Assembly (NCBI RefSeq): GCF_947623445.1
Contig: NC_135247.1
Span: forward strand, 5,396,501-5,460,500
Origin: Clavelina lepadiformis
Taxonomy: Eukaryota; Chordata; Ascidiacea; Aplousobranchia; Clavelinidae
DNA: 64,000 bases
Direction: 5' to 3'
Shown: positions 1 to 12,479 of the stretch, one piece after another
How positions within the stretch are numbered: position 1 is the first letter of the stretch
How the letters are laid out: every line of letters starts with the position of its first letter
Made by a program: the position numbers and the translations under genes
Notes under the pieces: model-generated
Told to the model about the DNA's origin: nothing
The model's input: the letters and a program-made list of their open reading frames with translations, nothing else
The model's database searches: none

Positions 1-3000
1 GTGGGACGGCACTACAGGTGTTAGGCCTTGTCACGTTATCAGTTCAAGTGGCTGGTTTGATCACAGAGTGTGAAATCTACGTCGTCAATCAACTCGCAGA
101 AAATTTCATCATTGGTTTGGATTTCGTCCAACATCATCAATGTCGGATTTGCTACAAAGACAAAATTCTAGAAGCTGGGTCGTCGTCGACACCCCTACTT
201 GATGAGAAAGTGACCTTACAGCGGAACGAAGTCTACATCGTTGAAGACCTGATCGTCCCCGCTTCCACCGAGGTGTGTACTTTGGGCTTATTTTGTAGAG
301 ATCCGATGTTTAAAATGTCCGGCGTTGATTTTCCGGCATTAGTTGAAGGTAATCCCCGTTTGAATGATAAATATGGTGTACTAGCGGGTAACTATCTCGC
401 ACAAGTTCGTAACGGAAAAGTCCCCATTCGATTGGCTAATTTTAGCGATGACGAAGTCAGGTTAGTCAACGGAACCAGGGTCGCTACCCTGTATCCAGTT
501 TCTATGATTGGCGGAGATGATGTTTGCCAGCCCGGCACGTGCGCGTTAGTTTCGAAATTAAATTCCACGTGTGACTGCAATAATAACCGATGCATTATGA
601 ACTCCAAGCAAAGATGCGCTGTAGCGTCAGTAGAAGAACATAGTTTTATATCCCGACGTGAACACTTGCAAGCAATTGAAGGAGTAGGTTTGGGGGCGAA
701 GCTGTCGGGGAGTGAACGTCGCGAAGTACTGGATTTATTATCGAGGTATTGGAAGTGTTTTTCGACCAGTCAACTCGATTTAGGCAAAACCGACTTGATA
801 GAACACCATGTCGATGTTGGGTCTAGCGCCCCAGTGAGGCAGCCTCATCGCCGAATACCCCCTCGAGACAAGGGTAAGGTAGAAGAAATCCTTACCGAAA
901 TGGAAAAGCAAGGCTTGATTCGCACATCCACATCCCCTTGGTCCAGCGCCATTGTTCTCGTACGAAAAAAATCTGGTGAGGTGAGGTTTTGTGTTGACTA
1001 CAGACGGGTAAATGAGCTGATGAAAAAGAACAGTTTCCCAATCCCACGTGTCGACGAGAGCCTGGACGAATTGTCGAGTAACATTTATTTTTCTACTCTG
1101 GATCTGCGTTCAGGGTATTGGCAAATACCAATGAACAACAAGTCCCGCGAGGTTACAGCTTTTACCACCCACATGGGGTTGTATGAATGGAATGTTATGC
1201 CAATGGGTCTTAGCAATTCTGCAGCCACATTTCAACGGTTGATGCACATCGTTCTAAATGGATTGGAGTGGCGCGGCGCTTTAGCATATTTAGACGATGT
1301 GATAGTGTATGGTCGCACATTTGGAGAACACATGTCTCGTTTAAGCGATGTTTTAAGTCGACTGGAAGAAGCTGGTTTAACCTTGAAACCGTCCAAATGC
1401 TCTCTTTTTCAAGAATCAGTGAAGTTTTTAGGGCACACAATTTCTAGGGAAGGCGTGATGTGTGACGCTGAGAAAGTAGAGTCGCGAATTGGCCTATACC
1501 TCGTAACGTGAAACACGTTCGACAGTTCGTGGGTTTAACATCATATTACAGGAAATTTATTCCAAATTACGCCAAAATTGCCTCGCCGTTGTACAAACTC
1601 ACTGAGAAGAACAAGACATTCCAGTGGACCGAAGAACACCAGGACGCTTTCACTACTTTGAAGCGTTTGCTGTGTACCGCGCCAGTGCTGTCGTACCCAG
1701 ACTACAACAAGCCGTTTATTCTCGACACCGATGCATCCGATAGCTCTATTGGCGCTGTGCTGTCACAAGTCACAGATAACAGAGAATGTGTGATCTCGTA
1801 TTGTAGTAGATCTTTAGGAAAAGCCGAAAAGAACTACTCCACGACTCGAAAAGAGCTCCTGGCAGTCGTCTGGGCCACAAAATTGAATAGGTGTCACCTA
1901 CTAGGTCAAAGGTTTTTATTGAGGACGGACCATGCATCGTTGCGTTGGTTATGGCAGTCGAAAGAGTTGTATGGACAATGCGCCCGGTGAGTGGAACACC
2001 TTGCCGAGTACAATTTTGAGTTACTCCATCGACCAGGACAAAAACACAAAAACGCCGACGCATTGAGTCGACGCCCTAACGAAGATACACAGGTGGACCT
2101 CCCGTACAAATTGTATGATCAACGGATTACCACCAGCCTCGAAGATTCCAAACAAACAGTGAACAACATAGATCTTAGAGGCAACATCGGGTTTCTTCCG
2201 AATGAAGTACTGAAATTCCAGGAAGCGGACGCAGAGATTGCTCCCGCCTTGGGATGGCTAAAGTTGGGGAAAAGACCTTCGTACAAACACGTTAAAAACT
2301 TGTCAAGAATGACTAAGCATCTATGGGCTCAATTTGGAAGTTTATGCACTCTTGACGGCCCAGTATATTGGGTAAATAGTAATCGCAGTTTACCGGGAAC
2401 CCACTGTTATCGGCTTATAACTCCAGAATCTATGCGTTTGTCTGTTTTGCAGTCGCTACACGATTGCGTTCTTGGCGGGGCGCACTTAGGGTTGACGAAG
2501 ACTTGCCAAAAAGTAGAAGAAAGATTTTATTGGCCTGGTTGGAGACAGGACACTGAAAAATATTGCCGGAACTGCGATTTATGTCAACGAAACAAGAAAC
2601 CATCGGCCGAACCAAGGGCGAGTTTAGTCCCGTCCACAGAGGATAGGGCAATGCAAAGAGTAGAAATAGACGTCGTGGGACCCCTACCTATGACATCATC
2701 AGGTTTTCAATACATATTGGTGGCGTGCGATTTATTTACCAAGTATGTAAGGGCCTGGCCCATGCGTAATCAAACAGCAAAAATCACAGCGGACGTATTG
2801 TTCCACCGATGGTTCACAGTTCATGGTGTACCAGATGTTATCCACAGCGACCGAGGTGGGAATTTTGAAAGTGAGGTCTTCAAAGAGCTGATACGACTGA
2901 TGGGTTGTTCGAAAACAAGGACCACAAGTTATCACCCACAAGGGAACGGGGGAGTTGAGAGAAACAACAAGACTATTATCACTATGTTACGAAACTACGT

Positions 3001-4370
3001 ACAGGAAGATCAACGTAGTTGGGATCAAGCTTTGTCAGCCGTCGTGGCCGCCTATAACGCTAGTGTTCATAAGAGCACAGGTGTATCGCCACATTTTTTA
3101 TTAACGGGTCGTACGCTTCGTTTACCTGCGGATTTATTGGGCACACCGACCGGTGGAGTGTTGAAAACGTCGGTTATTCAGGACTTACAAACACGGTTGA
3201 AGATTGCAGAAAAGACGGTTCGGGAAACGCTACGAAAACAACGAACAAAAATGGCTGATCTTTACAACCAACGACAAAGGGGACTCCCAATTGAAGTGGG
3301 AAAAGAAGTATGGCTGAAAGATCCAGTGATCCCACCGGGAGAATACCGTAAATTTCATCTTCCTTACAAGGGCCCCTTCACGGTAGTGAACGCGAGACAT
3401 CCCACATATGATATAAAAGACAAAACCGGCAAAGAACAAACGGTTCACTACAACAGAATGAAATTAAGGGCTCATAGTGATGATAAACGCGATAATCGAC
3501 TTCCGCACAGTCATGTTTCGGATAATGGCATTAACCAGTGTTCTCCTTTTGAAGGTTTGGTATTCATGCCACTAAATTCAACCGGTGTCGTCGCCGGAGA
3601 ATCCGAGTCTACACCATTCGATACAAGCACGACTGTGCAATCATCCAATAAACAGGGACTGGAAGAATCGACAGGAGGGCAACCTAGGATCACAGAGGAA
3701 GGCAATAACGAGACAATAGAGACAAGCCAAGCTGCCCTCGAAGATAACGACCCCATTCCCAACGAGACCACTTCAACCATGACAGAGGGAAATCTGCCGC
3801 CGCGGCGAGTCCGTAGGCGGACACGTTTTTACCCAGACGCTGAATAGCTTTCCGGGACGGAAAGAATGCGCGTTGGGGGGAGATGTCACGGGATTATTTT
3901 ATGCACCCGTTTTATAGCCACCGTATCGTTTGTTCGCACCACTCCTATATTTTAATCTAGTTAAATGTGTGAGTCAGCTCTTATTTTTATTCGCGTTGTG
4001 TCTTTTGTATGCATGCTTGTCAGGTTTTAGGTTTGCTCACGTGATGCTGTATTTTACTTATTTATTTGTACACGTGTTTTTAGTCGACCTTTTGTGACGT
4101 CTCGCATCGCGACCCCTAGGGCCTAATTGGTGTTTAGCGTCCCACGTTGATTCTATGATTGCGTGGAATTTGTTTTGGTGTGGTGTTGCGCTTGGGTATG
4201 GAGTGGAGGTTTAGTTACGTTTGGGTTTTATAGCAAGAAGATGATTGTTTTTACCTAAGAAAATGCTATTAAAAGTTATTAAAGCAAACAGAGCTAATTG
4301 ACTAGCTGTCGAGCGGGAAGTTCCTGGCTGAGAAAAAGTTTGGTTACATGAGTACATAAGGCGCTACACA
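1..4370 (+). mobile_element. Ty3/gypsy LTR retrotransposon, 3' part (fossil)
   Basis: This is the 3' portion of a Ty3/gypsy (Metaviridae-type) LTR retrotransposon; the 5' LTR and gag lie outside the window. Parts in order: the end of a retropepsin-like protease (about 60-160, with a GLDF-type motif), reverse transcriptase (about 800-1450, with the YLDD box), RNase H (about 1690-2090), and integrase with an HHCC zinc-binding region, a DDE core and a GPY/F-like C-terminal module (about 2430-3500). A purine-rich tract at 3873-3883 sits directly before the LTR. The pol reading frame is interrupted at about two points, so the copy looks broken, but the protein sequence is otherwise well preserved. 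That suggests a moderately young insertion. Without the 5' LTR its age cannot be estimated from LTR divergence. Confidence 0.93.
3884..4370 (+). repeat. 3' LTR of the Ty3/gypsy element
   Basis: The LTR begins with TGTCACG immediately after a G-rich polypurine tract and is taken to end at CTACACA, giving the usual TG...CA ends and a length of about 487 bp. ATTAAA-type polyadenylation signals lie near 4267-4280 in its 3' part. The left end is firm because of the polypurine tract. The right end is inferred from the terminal CA only, because the 5' LTR is not in the window for comparison and no target-site duplication can be checked. Confidence 0.65.
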
Positions 4371-5629
4371 AGTGTAATACACTTTTATTACAGTAAATAA
4401 CAGTACGAATGTATGAAAAGTATGATTAAGTCGTGCTGTAAATACGCACCACCGAAACCTCGGGTTTGATTCAAATCTAGTAAATACATTGCTCTATTCC
4501 ATTACAGACGATAAACCAGTGATAAAAAAGTTAAATGTAAAAATTTGATAATCACGCTGATAGGAATGAAGTTTTTGTCATGTCTGCTATGAGAATAATC
4601 TTTGCAATAAGTGATTTCTGTATACGTGGCGTAGGACAATTGGATCAAACTAAAAAGCAGAAACATCCATGGAAACAGGTAATGGAACACAACAACAACG
4701 ACAAGTGAATAAACAAAAGCTATTGAGAAATTCACATTGTCCAATATTAACGTCTTCTGGTCATGCTCTTCACGCAGAAATTACTGTAACAACATGATTT
4801 TGTCAAGCCTTGATTGCCGAAACAACTCTCCTGATAAATAATAAATCATTGATTTCCTGAGGAACATGGCCATAAACACAATCCTTGCACAAAAGCGCAA
4901 CAAAATTGTTTTCAAGCATATACGCCCAAAAGCCAATAAAGGCAGCGATCGTTTTTCCTAATCTTCAGAAATTTTGCACAGTTTGCAAAAGAACCATAAC
5001 TATTTCCTATATTGGTATTAAACTTTAAATTACTTTAAAACGCTTATTACCTTCCACAACATTTGAAGTAGATAAATACAGGACGTGGGCCACAGCAATA
5101 TGTTTGTTTGACCAAACTTGCTTACTCAGTTTAACTAACAACGACAAGCACGGACTTTGGTCAAATGGTTATGCATGCAGCAGCAAATTAGCGACAAGGC
5201 ACTATTTATATCCCGTAACAGAACTTTGCACGACAGAAGAAGTGATAAGAAAGGGGAGCAGTCGCACGTTTCAGCAGTGGCATGTTTTTGTAATATGAGA
5301 AAAATTTCACTGTAACCAAACTGTAATTTAGTTTTATTTTACAGATGAAATTTCTGGTATTAGAAGTAGTCATACAATTTTAGGTAACTTAGTATTTTCA
5401 GCAAAAGTTAACAGCATATATTTCACCATGCTAATGTTTCAATGAAAATCTTAGATATTTTTTTTTCTTGAAATGTTTTATTGTTGGTTATGTCTTTTTA
5501 TTTCATCCGCTTTAACTTAATCCTAACGTTGCAAAAGAAGTTCTATTTCGCCAATATCATTTAAACCTTGTTCTTTGTTTGAAACTCGTGGGCTAAGTCT
5601 TGACAAATTTTGTACCAACTAAATTAAAC
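4371..5629. other. Spacer without a recognised gene
   Basis: AT-rich DNA between the LTR and the small secreted-peptide gene. Only short open frames without recognisable domains or splice patterns occur. The last few hundred bases should hold the promoter and 5' leader of the gene starting at 5630. I see no clear TATA box that I would stake a call on. Confidence 0.5.
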
Positions 5630-6025
5630 ATGAAACTTGCTGTGGTCGCCTTCATTCTGATTCTCGTTGTGTACGTCAACGCTCATCCGATTGGAGAAGA
5701 TAATGATAACAACACACAAGGATACTGGAGCAAACTGTGTGGAAAAGCTCAAAAGAAGTACCGACAACAAAAGTAAGCAAAATTTTCAAAATTGATTTAA
5801 ACCTAAACGTAAAACGCGAAGAGAACTTCTTTATAGTATCTATTATTTGTAACTAATAAACTTACATTTTGAAGGGAATATTTCAACAACTTTGCTCAAG
5901 GACATCCTCTTCCTGAAGAAGTATTAATTTTTCAACAAAATGTCCGACAAAAAGCTCACAACACGGTTGCAACGTTGAAAGCATGGTGGCTTGGGCAACA
6001 ACATAACCAAAATGCTTCTCATTGA
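5630..6025 (+). CDS. Small secreted peptide precursor (97 aa, two exons)
   Basis: Exons 5630-5772 and 5875-6025 join in phase 2 across a 102-bp GT-AG intron and encode 97 residues. Residues 1-18 (starting MKLAVVAFILILVV) are a textbook signal peptide ending VNA. The mature part is short, hydrophilic and rich in Gln, Asn and Lys. It has a cationic stretch (KAQKKYRQQK, about residues 39-48), a single Cys at about 37, and a WW pair near the C terminus. AATAAA follows at 6083. I do not recognise the family. A secreted peptide such as a host-defence or signalling peptide is possible but inferred only from size, signal peptide and charge. The lone Cys could allow a disulfide-linked dimer. The signal peptide, clean splice and nearby poly(A) signal make a real gene likely. 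Confidence 0.72.
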
Positions 6026-6082
6026 ATCTGAATGCTACGTCTAAAAGTACATGTAATTACAACCGACGTTTGCTAAAGATAA

Positions 6083-6088
6083 AATAAA
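6083..6088 (+). terminator. Polyadenylation signal AATAAA
   Basis: A canonical AATAAA lies 58 bases after the stop codon of the small secreted-peptide gene, in a suitable place to end its transcript. Confidence 0.6.
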
Positions 6089-8860
6089 AGTTAAAATCAA
6101 TCTAATTGTTTTATTTTTGAGTTACACTAAAAATATACATGTGGTATAACCAAGAACGTCAACGTATTAAGCCTCAACAATGGGTAAACTGAAGAAACAC
6201 TGGAGAATGTACGAAAGTACAATGTAAAAGGAAGACCGTAACACGGAGAATGGTTGAAAAGGGCTTACTGGCTTCCTTATGTAGTGCAGTACAAGCCAAT
6301 ACCAGTCAACGCTATAAAGAAGAAATGTAACTTGCTGTAACTCACACGCCTGCTAGATACTATTCACTGCATAATCCCAACAGTAATGACTTCTCTTGTC
6401 AGTCAAAACCAGACGCTGCCGAATCAAACGAGCGCAATATCTCATGATCAAGTTGAAACCAAATATTGTACATTATGTACGAATGCTCAATTAAATAACA
6501 TTGTCTTTTCTTACCAAAAATGAACTAAACAATAGCCACCAAAAGATCCCTATTTTCTAAAATCAATTAAAGATTAGTGTTAGTAGTACTAAGTTTAGAG
6601 TGAAAGGAGTCTTAGACCCTATAACACTAGTATTTATAAAAGTGGTTTTAGCAGAGCTGTAACCTGTGCAATGAAGACACAAACATACGCTATTTATCAA
6701 TCAATCATTTTAGTTTTCTTCAAAAGCGGGGTGGAAATGAAAAATCAAGCCAGTTGCTACTAGCACATGCCAATGAACGGGAAAAAGTGACAAAGCCGAA
6801 AAAGTTTAAAACGTGCTCAAACATAATTAAAGTAATAATTGCTGGTAACAACTAGAACGGCCACTAAACCCATAATTAGTTAAATCTACAAAACATAAGT
6901 TGAAAAAAGCGAAAATAAGCAGACGAGCTAGTGGTGTGTTCAAGCAACAGCTGATTGAAAATCTCTTCAATGCTCTACCATCAGTACATACAGTGTTCGA
7001 GTGGCCGATAAACATTGGTTTAAACAACGATGTGCAAAGATCAGCATAAGGCGTTTTCTTTTATTAATTTCAACACTGAAACAGTCATGTGCTGCTTGAG
7101 ATCAATGCTTGAACTTCCAAAAAGTCAACAACATCGCGTTTCAGTTTTATTTTGATATTTTCTGATTTTTTTGCCAGTGACACTATAACTTAATCCATAA
7201 ATGATTAACCAAATGAAGTTTTACCATCTGCTGTTCGTTAACGATATGACTTAGCTATATATGGCATGGCTCATTATACTTAAAAGACAAAGCATAAAGC
7301 CCATCCACTAAAGTTTCAACAAACGTAACGAAATACTTAGACGATAAATGGTACAAAGCACGTGTTACGGAGAGTTAAAGAGTCGAGGCAGTTTTTTATT
7401 CGCTGAAGATTTCATTCACAGAAATATTAAAAAATCGCAACTCTGGTATTTGCAAATAATGAAATTAGTAGGTTAAAACGATCCTTTGTCTAAAGATAAT
7501 TTGATCTGAAGTCTCTAAGAAAAAGGTCCAAAATCTACACACTGTAACATTTCTTGGATTGCAAAAAGAAAGAGCTGCTAATAAACTAGAAAATATATAC
7601 ATAAGGTAATTGACTCATCTAGTGAACTTAAGAAAATGTTATCATACATGCATAAGGACAAGGGACTTGTTATCAAGCTTACGTTAAAAGCAAACAACAA
7701 ACAAACCAACAACTGGTTTTCAATTATTTTAAATAGTTTTCTGACTAGGAAACACCCGCAAGCGATCAAAATGTTTCCTACACGTTCCTGGTAATCACTT
7801 TGAAGATTTTATTTAAGACTATGTTGACTTTCCATAACTAATTCACGTAAACGAAAAACGATTTGCCTAAGTAACAAGATCTTTTGTTTGAACTTGGTTC
7901 ATGAAACATCACACAAGAATACTTTGATCAAAAATGTCATGTTTTCTGCAGCAAAGGTGACGTCAGCGAGTGAATGCAGTATTTTTCATTATTTAATTGA
8001 TGTTTTGTGGTACTCTGAAGTAAATTACAGAAATTTGACAAATATTAATTTTGTCTTTCCACAAGTAGGCCTATTGCACTTTAATAGACGCTTGGTTGAC
8101 ACTACGTGGTGCTTATAACGTGTCCAAACGTGATGCTGCTGCGCAATGGCTACTACGCCACTGCATGACTACTGAACCGACCATCATTTTGGTTAATCTT
8201 CTAAATTCTTTTTGGTAAAACACTATTACAATATACTGTTCCAGAATGGTAACGTGTAACCGGGAAACACTAATGTAACGAGCAACTTCTTGGTACATGA
8301 AAAAGTAACCCCAGAGAGAAAATAAAATGGCTTCCTAGTGAGCTATATCTAAATATTTTTAGAAAATACTTACGGTTATTTAGAAACTATATGTCGAGAT
8401 CGAAGTCATTAGTATATGGCTTGGTTTCAGATATCGATTGACGTTAGTCATATTTGCCAAAAGACTCTATACTTGATTTAAATGTAAACGATTTGATTTG
8501 AGACTCGAGTTTGATGACTCGGTTACGACTCTGGTTTCACGTTTAAGATAACTGCGCTTTCCAGCAATCTCAAATTCGTCAAACATTTTTTATTGAGTGC
8601 ATTGTTTTACCGTATCGCCATAGCCTGCTTAATTCAAATGAAAAAAATCAAAAGTTTGATTATCTTCGAGAATTAAACTATCAATTGCTGACCTTTTGGA
8701 CAAAACACAGTACGTTAGTGAAAATAGCAACAAACATAAGAAATTGCCCGGTAGATAAAAGTTTAATGAAGTTTCAGTTTTAAAGGATTTAGCATTGCTG
8801 GGAATGCACTGGCGAATAAAAGAAAAATGTGCCAAAGTGTTTCATCAAAAGCAGAAGGTT
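6089..8860. other. Spacer without a recognised gene
   Basis: About 2.8 kb of AT-rich DNA between the small-peptide gene (+) and the 3' end of the galaxin-like gene (-). Several frames of 60-76 codons occur on both strands, but none shows a domain, a signal peptide with a convincing start, or flanking splice sites that extend it. Part of the right end is presumably the 3' untranslated region of the galaxin-like gene. Confidence 0.5.
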
Positions 8861-11800
8861 TTATTCAACCGTAGGAAAGAGGTCAGTACACTCAAGGTTA
8901 CTGACGTCAATGCCGTCGGATGAACCCTTTCTATATTGCTTTCCGTCACAACACCAGTAGAGCATTCCATCGATGCAGCCGTCACCGCAACAGATAGCAT
9001 TTTCACGAGAAACACCATTTAATGAGCGCGGAACTCCATCGCAACATATGTCAACGTTCGGATTAATTGCCGCTGGCCCTGCCGTAAATTGGTAAAACAA
9101 GTTTATGTACCGGTGCAAGCTTCGATTTTGCACGCATTGGCAATATAATACAAGTAAACTATCTACGATAAGATAAGATAACTACAGGTATTATAACCTG
9201 TTTTGTTAAGAATATTTATCTATTCGACAGGACTTCATTTTATAAATTCTTTTCTTCAACGGAATATTGACTTGATAACGTGACTGTATAGGCTATAACT
9301 ATCGATGCGTGAGCTACGTCGCAAATAAGTTATACAAACATAAAAGTGAGTCCTTTGACTCACCGCAACATTCATCTTCGGTGCCACCGGTGCGTGACAC
9401 TCCGACCCCGTTACAGCAGATGCTACTAGTGACGTTAATGGCGTCGATGCCACAGCACTCTGTGGCACTTCCAAAAATATTTTCAATGCGCCGGTTGCCA
9501 TCACAACAGGTGTACAGATCGTTGTCTTGCAATTCCTCGCCACAGCATTGCGCGCTAGACCATGGAATATCGCCTGTATAACAATTTTTTCGAAGGCTAT
9601 AAGTGTTACTGCACGCAAATGATAGCAATGTTTGTTTTAAAAAACGTAACATCATGAATTGTTCCTTGAAGATTTTGTTGTCATTTCACATATGGGTCAG
9701 CGTGATGAATAAGACTAATAGTTTCGATAACTCACCTTTTCAAGGTTTATGTGTAATTTTATAAACACCTTTCCCAATTCCCCCATACTATTTTATATAT
9801 TTTGTATGTTCGCAACATGGTGCTGGGTTTGCACAGAAAAATCAAACTTACCTAAATCAACAACTACTCCTGCACAGCACGTTTGCGTGAAGTAGTCGTA
9901 CGGTATCAGAGTTGAACTATCCGAAAAATCACCACAGCATCTCGTATGCCGGCTAGTTTCAAAAACTCCCTGAGGTAGAAGGTAAACATTCGTTAGCGAA
10001 TTGAGCAACACTTCAACAGTTATTAACAACGTGCATGCATAAACGTCAGTGGTACAGATGTACTTCGCACATATATAGCAAAATTTACCAGTTCGTTTTG
10101 AACTTGAGGATTTTCAAAAACGGTGAAACCACAACAAGTTTGGGCTACAGCGTTAAAGCTTTCGTTGTAGCAACATCCTGGCTTTTCAAAGTTGTGCGAC
10201 TAAAAGTAATTCATGAAAGTATTTTCGTATTCAAAGAAGGACAAACACAAGTATAGTAAAAGTACATGTAAAATATAGAAGTTTGTTAACTTACAACAAC
10301 GCCTTCAGCGCAACAAAGCTGTCCAGCAGAAGAAAAACCTTCTCCAGCACAACACTCGTCCCCGGGCTAGAAAAAAAGTCACCGTAATTATTCTGGGTCC
10401 AAGCAGGAAAAAATCCGGTTCAACAGGAACAGTTATTTTCTCAACTTACAAACTCAAGGCCATTGCAGCAAACACTACCGGCGATGGAATAGGGTACGTC
10501 ACCACAACAAGCGTCTCCCGACTCTGATACGTTGTATATTGTGTCTCCACAACAGATAACATCGCCGAGAAGCTAGATCATATAGATAACCATTTAAACA
10601 AGTAGTATACACAAGTTTTTTTTTAAGCAGAAATCAATGACACATACGCCTTGATCTCTTTGGGATAGGGCACCGGCACAGCAAACGCTTGTCTGCACGT
10701 CGTATACAACGTTTGATTCATCCAGTAACTCACAGCAAGCAACCTCTGCATCAAGGAAGTCGGTAGATCTTGAAACAATTGTGCTGCCGCAGCACACCTG
10801 ACGCAAAACAATGACGCTAAGATATCTCTATGAAGTCATATCAACAACAAATACGTTCTATCAATTCAGCGCATGCAATTATCTAATATCTAAATGAAGT
10901 AATACTCGATGAGAGCATCGTCTTATAAAAAAGAACTGGAATCCAATTTCTTTTAAGAGTTTCAAAAATACGGGCAATCCTTTACCTCAGTTGAAGAGGT
11001 TCCGACTTGTCCATCACAGCAAAACTGCGTTTCTTCAAAATAAGGAAAACCGTTGCAGCAGCTTTGCGTAAGAAAGTTATAGGGATTTCTAACGCGATGG
11101 TCTGGACTGCTGCAGCAAACGGCATGTACCTTCGGGATACCAATACCGACAACACCATTGTGGCACGGACACGACGCCACGCGACGATCATACGAGGTAT
11201 TACCGCAGCAAGAAGTGTAAGCGGTATCGGCTAATATAAAGAAATCAGCTGTGCTCAGTACAGCAAAACATACTCAACACAAAATACGCGATGATTTTCT
11301 GGACATACCTGCAAAAGCAACGTTCCCATTGCAGCACATTTCGGTTCGATGATTAAAGGTTTGCGGTCGGTTTTGGTAACTGTTACAACAAGAATGTGTG
11401 CTAGACATATTTTGACGCATCAATGAAGTTCCACAGCAATACGCGCCAACCTACAATAATATGACGTTCTTTACCGTAACACCATGTTTTAAAATCATAA
11501 TCATCTTGGCATTGAAAAGGTAAAGACTTACGCCTTGTCTGATTAATTATTATCTATAAAACTTAGCAATTCATCTCAAAGCTAGAAACAAATGAGCTGT
11601 ACAGTTCCCGTTATGATGGCCTGCGGCGTTCACCTTGTTAAAATTAACGGTTAGGCTATATATTGACAGTGTATTCTGTGTAGTGTGAAGAAGCAAAAAA
11701 TATAATGCGTATTATAGATTTTTAGCATTAAATAAAGCAGAGACATTTTCACTAACAGAGCAACTATCCCAGAAAAAGAAAACTTTAATTGCCAGACGGA

Positions 11801-12459
11801 GTTAAAACCATCATATAAACACTGAATTACAAGCAAGCAGATGTCAATTTATTTTTAATTAACACTTCTTATTTAACGGCATGTTTTTGGTTGAAACGAT
11901 TTTTTGACTCATCACATGTACAGGCTACCACATAAGTCATGATAAAACCACACCCTGCATGATGTAATCGGATAATCAATAAATATGTAATCTGTTTAAC
12001 GCAATTAAAAGATCAAGACTGTGACAAAAACATACACTCTCCACTTGGTCATAGATGGCAAATTCATTTCCTGCTGGCCATGAACAACAGAGCTGAGTAT
12101 TTCTGCTGTACGGGACACCTGCTTCCTTGTCTCCACAACATTCAAAATAAATATCTCGTTCGTATAGAACGCCACCTAAAACAAAAACTTGTTAAGTTTA
12201 AAAGTAAAAAAAAAAGATCAGCCAAAGTGAGCCGGATTTTATGTCAAAATATGTCCCCAAAAATCACTTTATTTGTGTTTGTGCATTGCAACTCACCGCA
12301 ACAAAATTGTACACAATCGTCATATTGGACGTCTTCTATTTCACCGGTCTCAGTATTGTTCACAGCACAGAACTGAATTCCTCGACGGCATCTATTTCCT
12401 GCAACCGCTCGGAAGCTAACGAAACCGGCAAAAAACAACAAACAAAACAGTGCTTTCAT
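8861..12459 (-). CDS. Galaxin-like secreted di-cysteine repeat protein (563 aa, 11 coding exons)
   Basis: Coding exons on the minus strand: 12459-12297, 12175-12036, 11450-11309, 11230-10986, 10797-10648, 10572-10450, 10366-10295, 10199-10089, 9969-9852, 9573-9364 and 9078-8861. All GT-AG junctions keep frame and give 563 residues. Residues 1-20 are a signal peptide (MKALFCLLFFAGF...). The rest carries about 30 Cys-Cys pairs in units such as YCCG, LCCS and ICCN, spaced roughly 12-25 residues apart. This is the hallmark of galaxins, secreted proteins first known from coral skeletal matrix and also found in other invertebrates. The protein is probably extracellular and heavily disulfide-linked. 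Its role here (matrix, tunic or gut barrier, or antimicrobial) cannot be told from sequence. A likely 5'-UTR splice acceptor (TATTTCAG) ends at 12473, just upstream of the ATG. The assignment rests on the repeat pattern. Confidence 0.85.
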
Positions 12460-12479
12460 TATGTATAGGTTTCTGAAAT

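Noticed and set aside
4441-4490. GGTTTGATTCAAATC-like sequence resembling a tRNA T-arm
   Set aside because: No matching acceptor, D or anticodon arms could be folded around it. No tRNA is called anywhere in the window.
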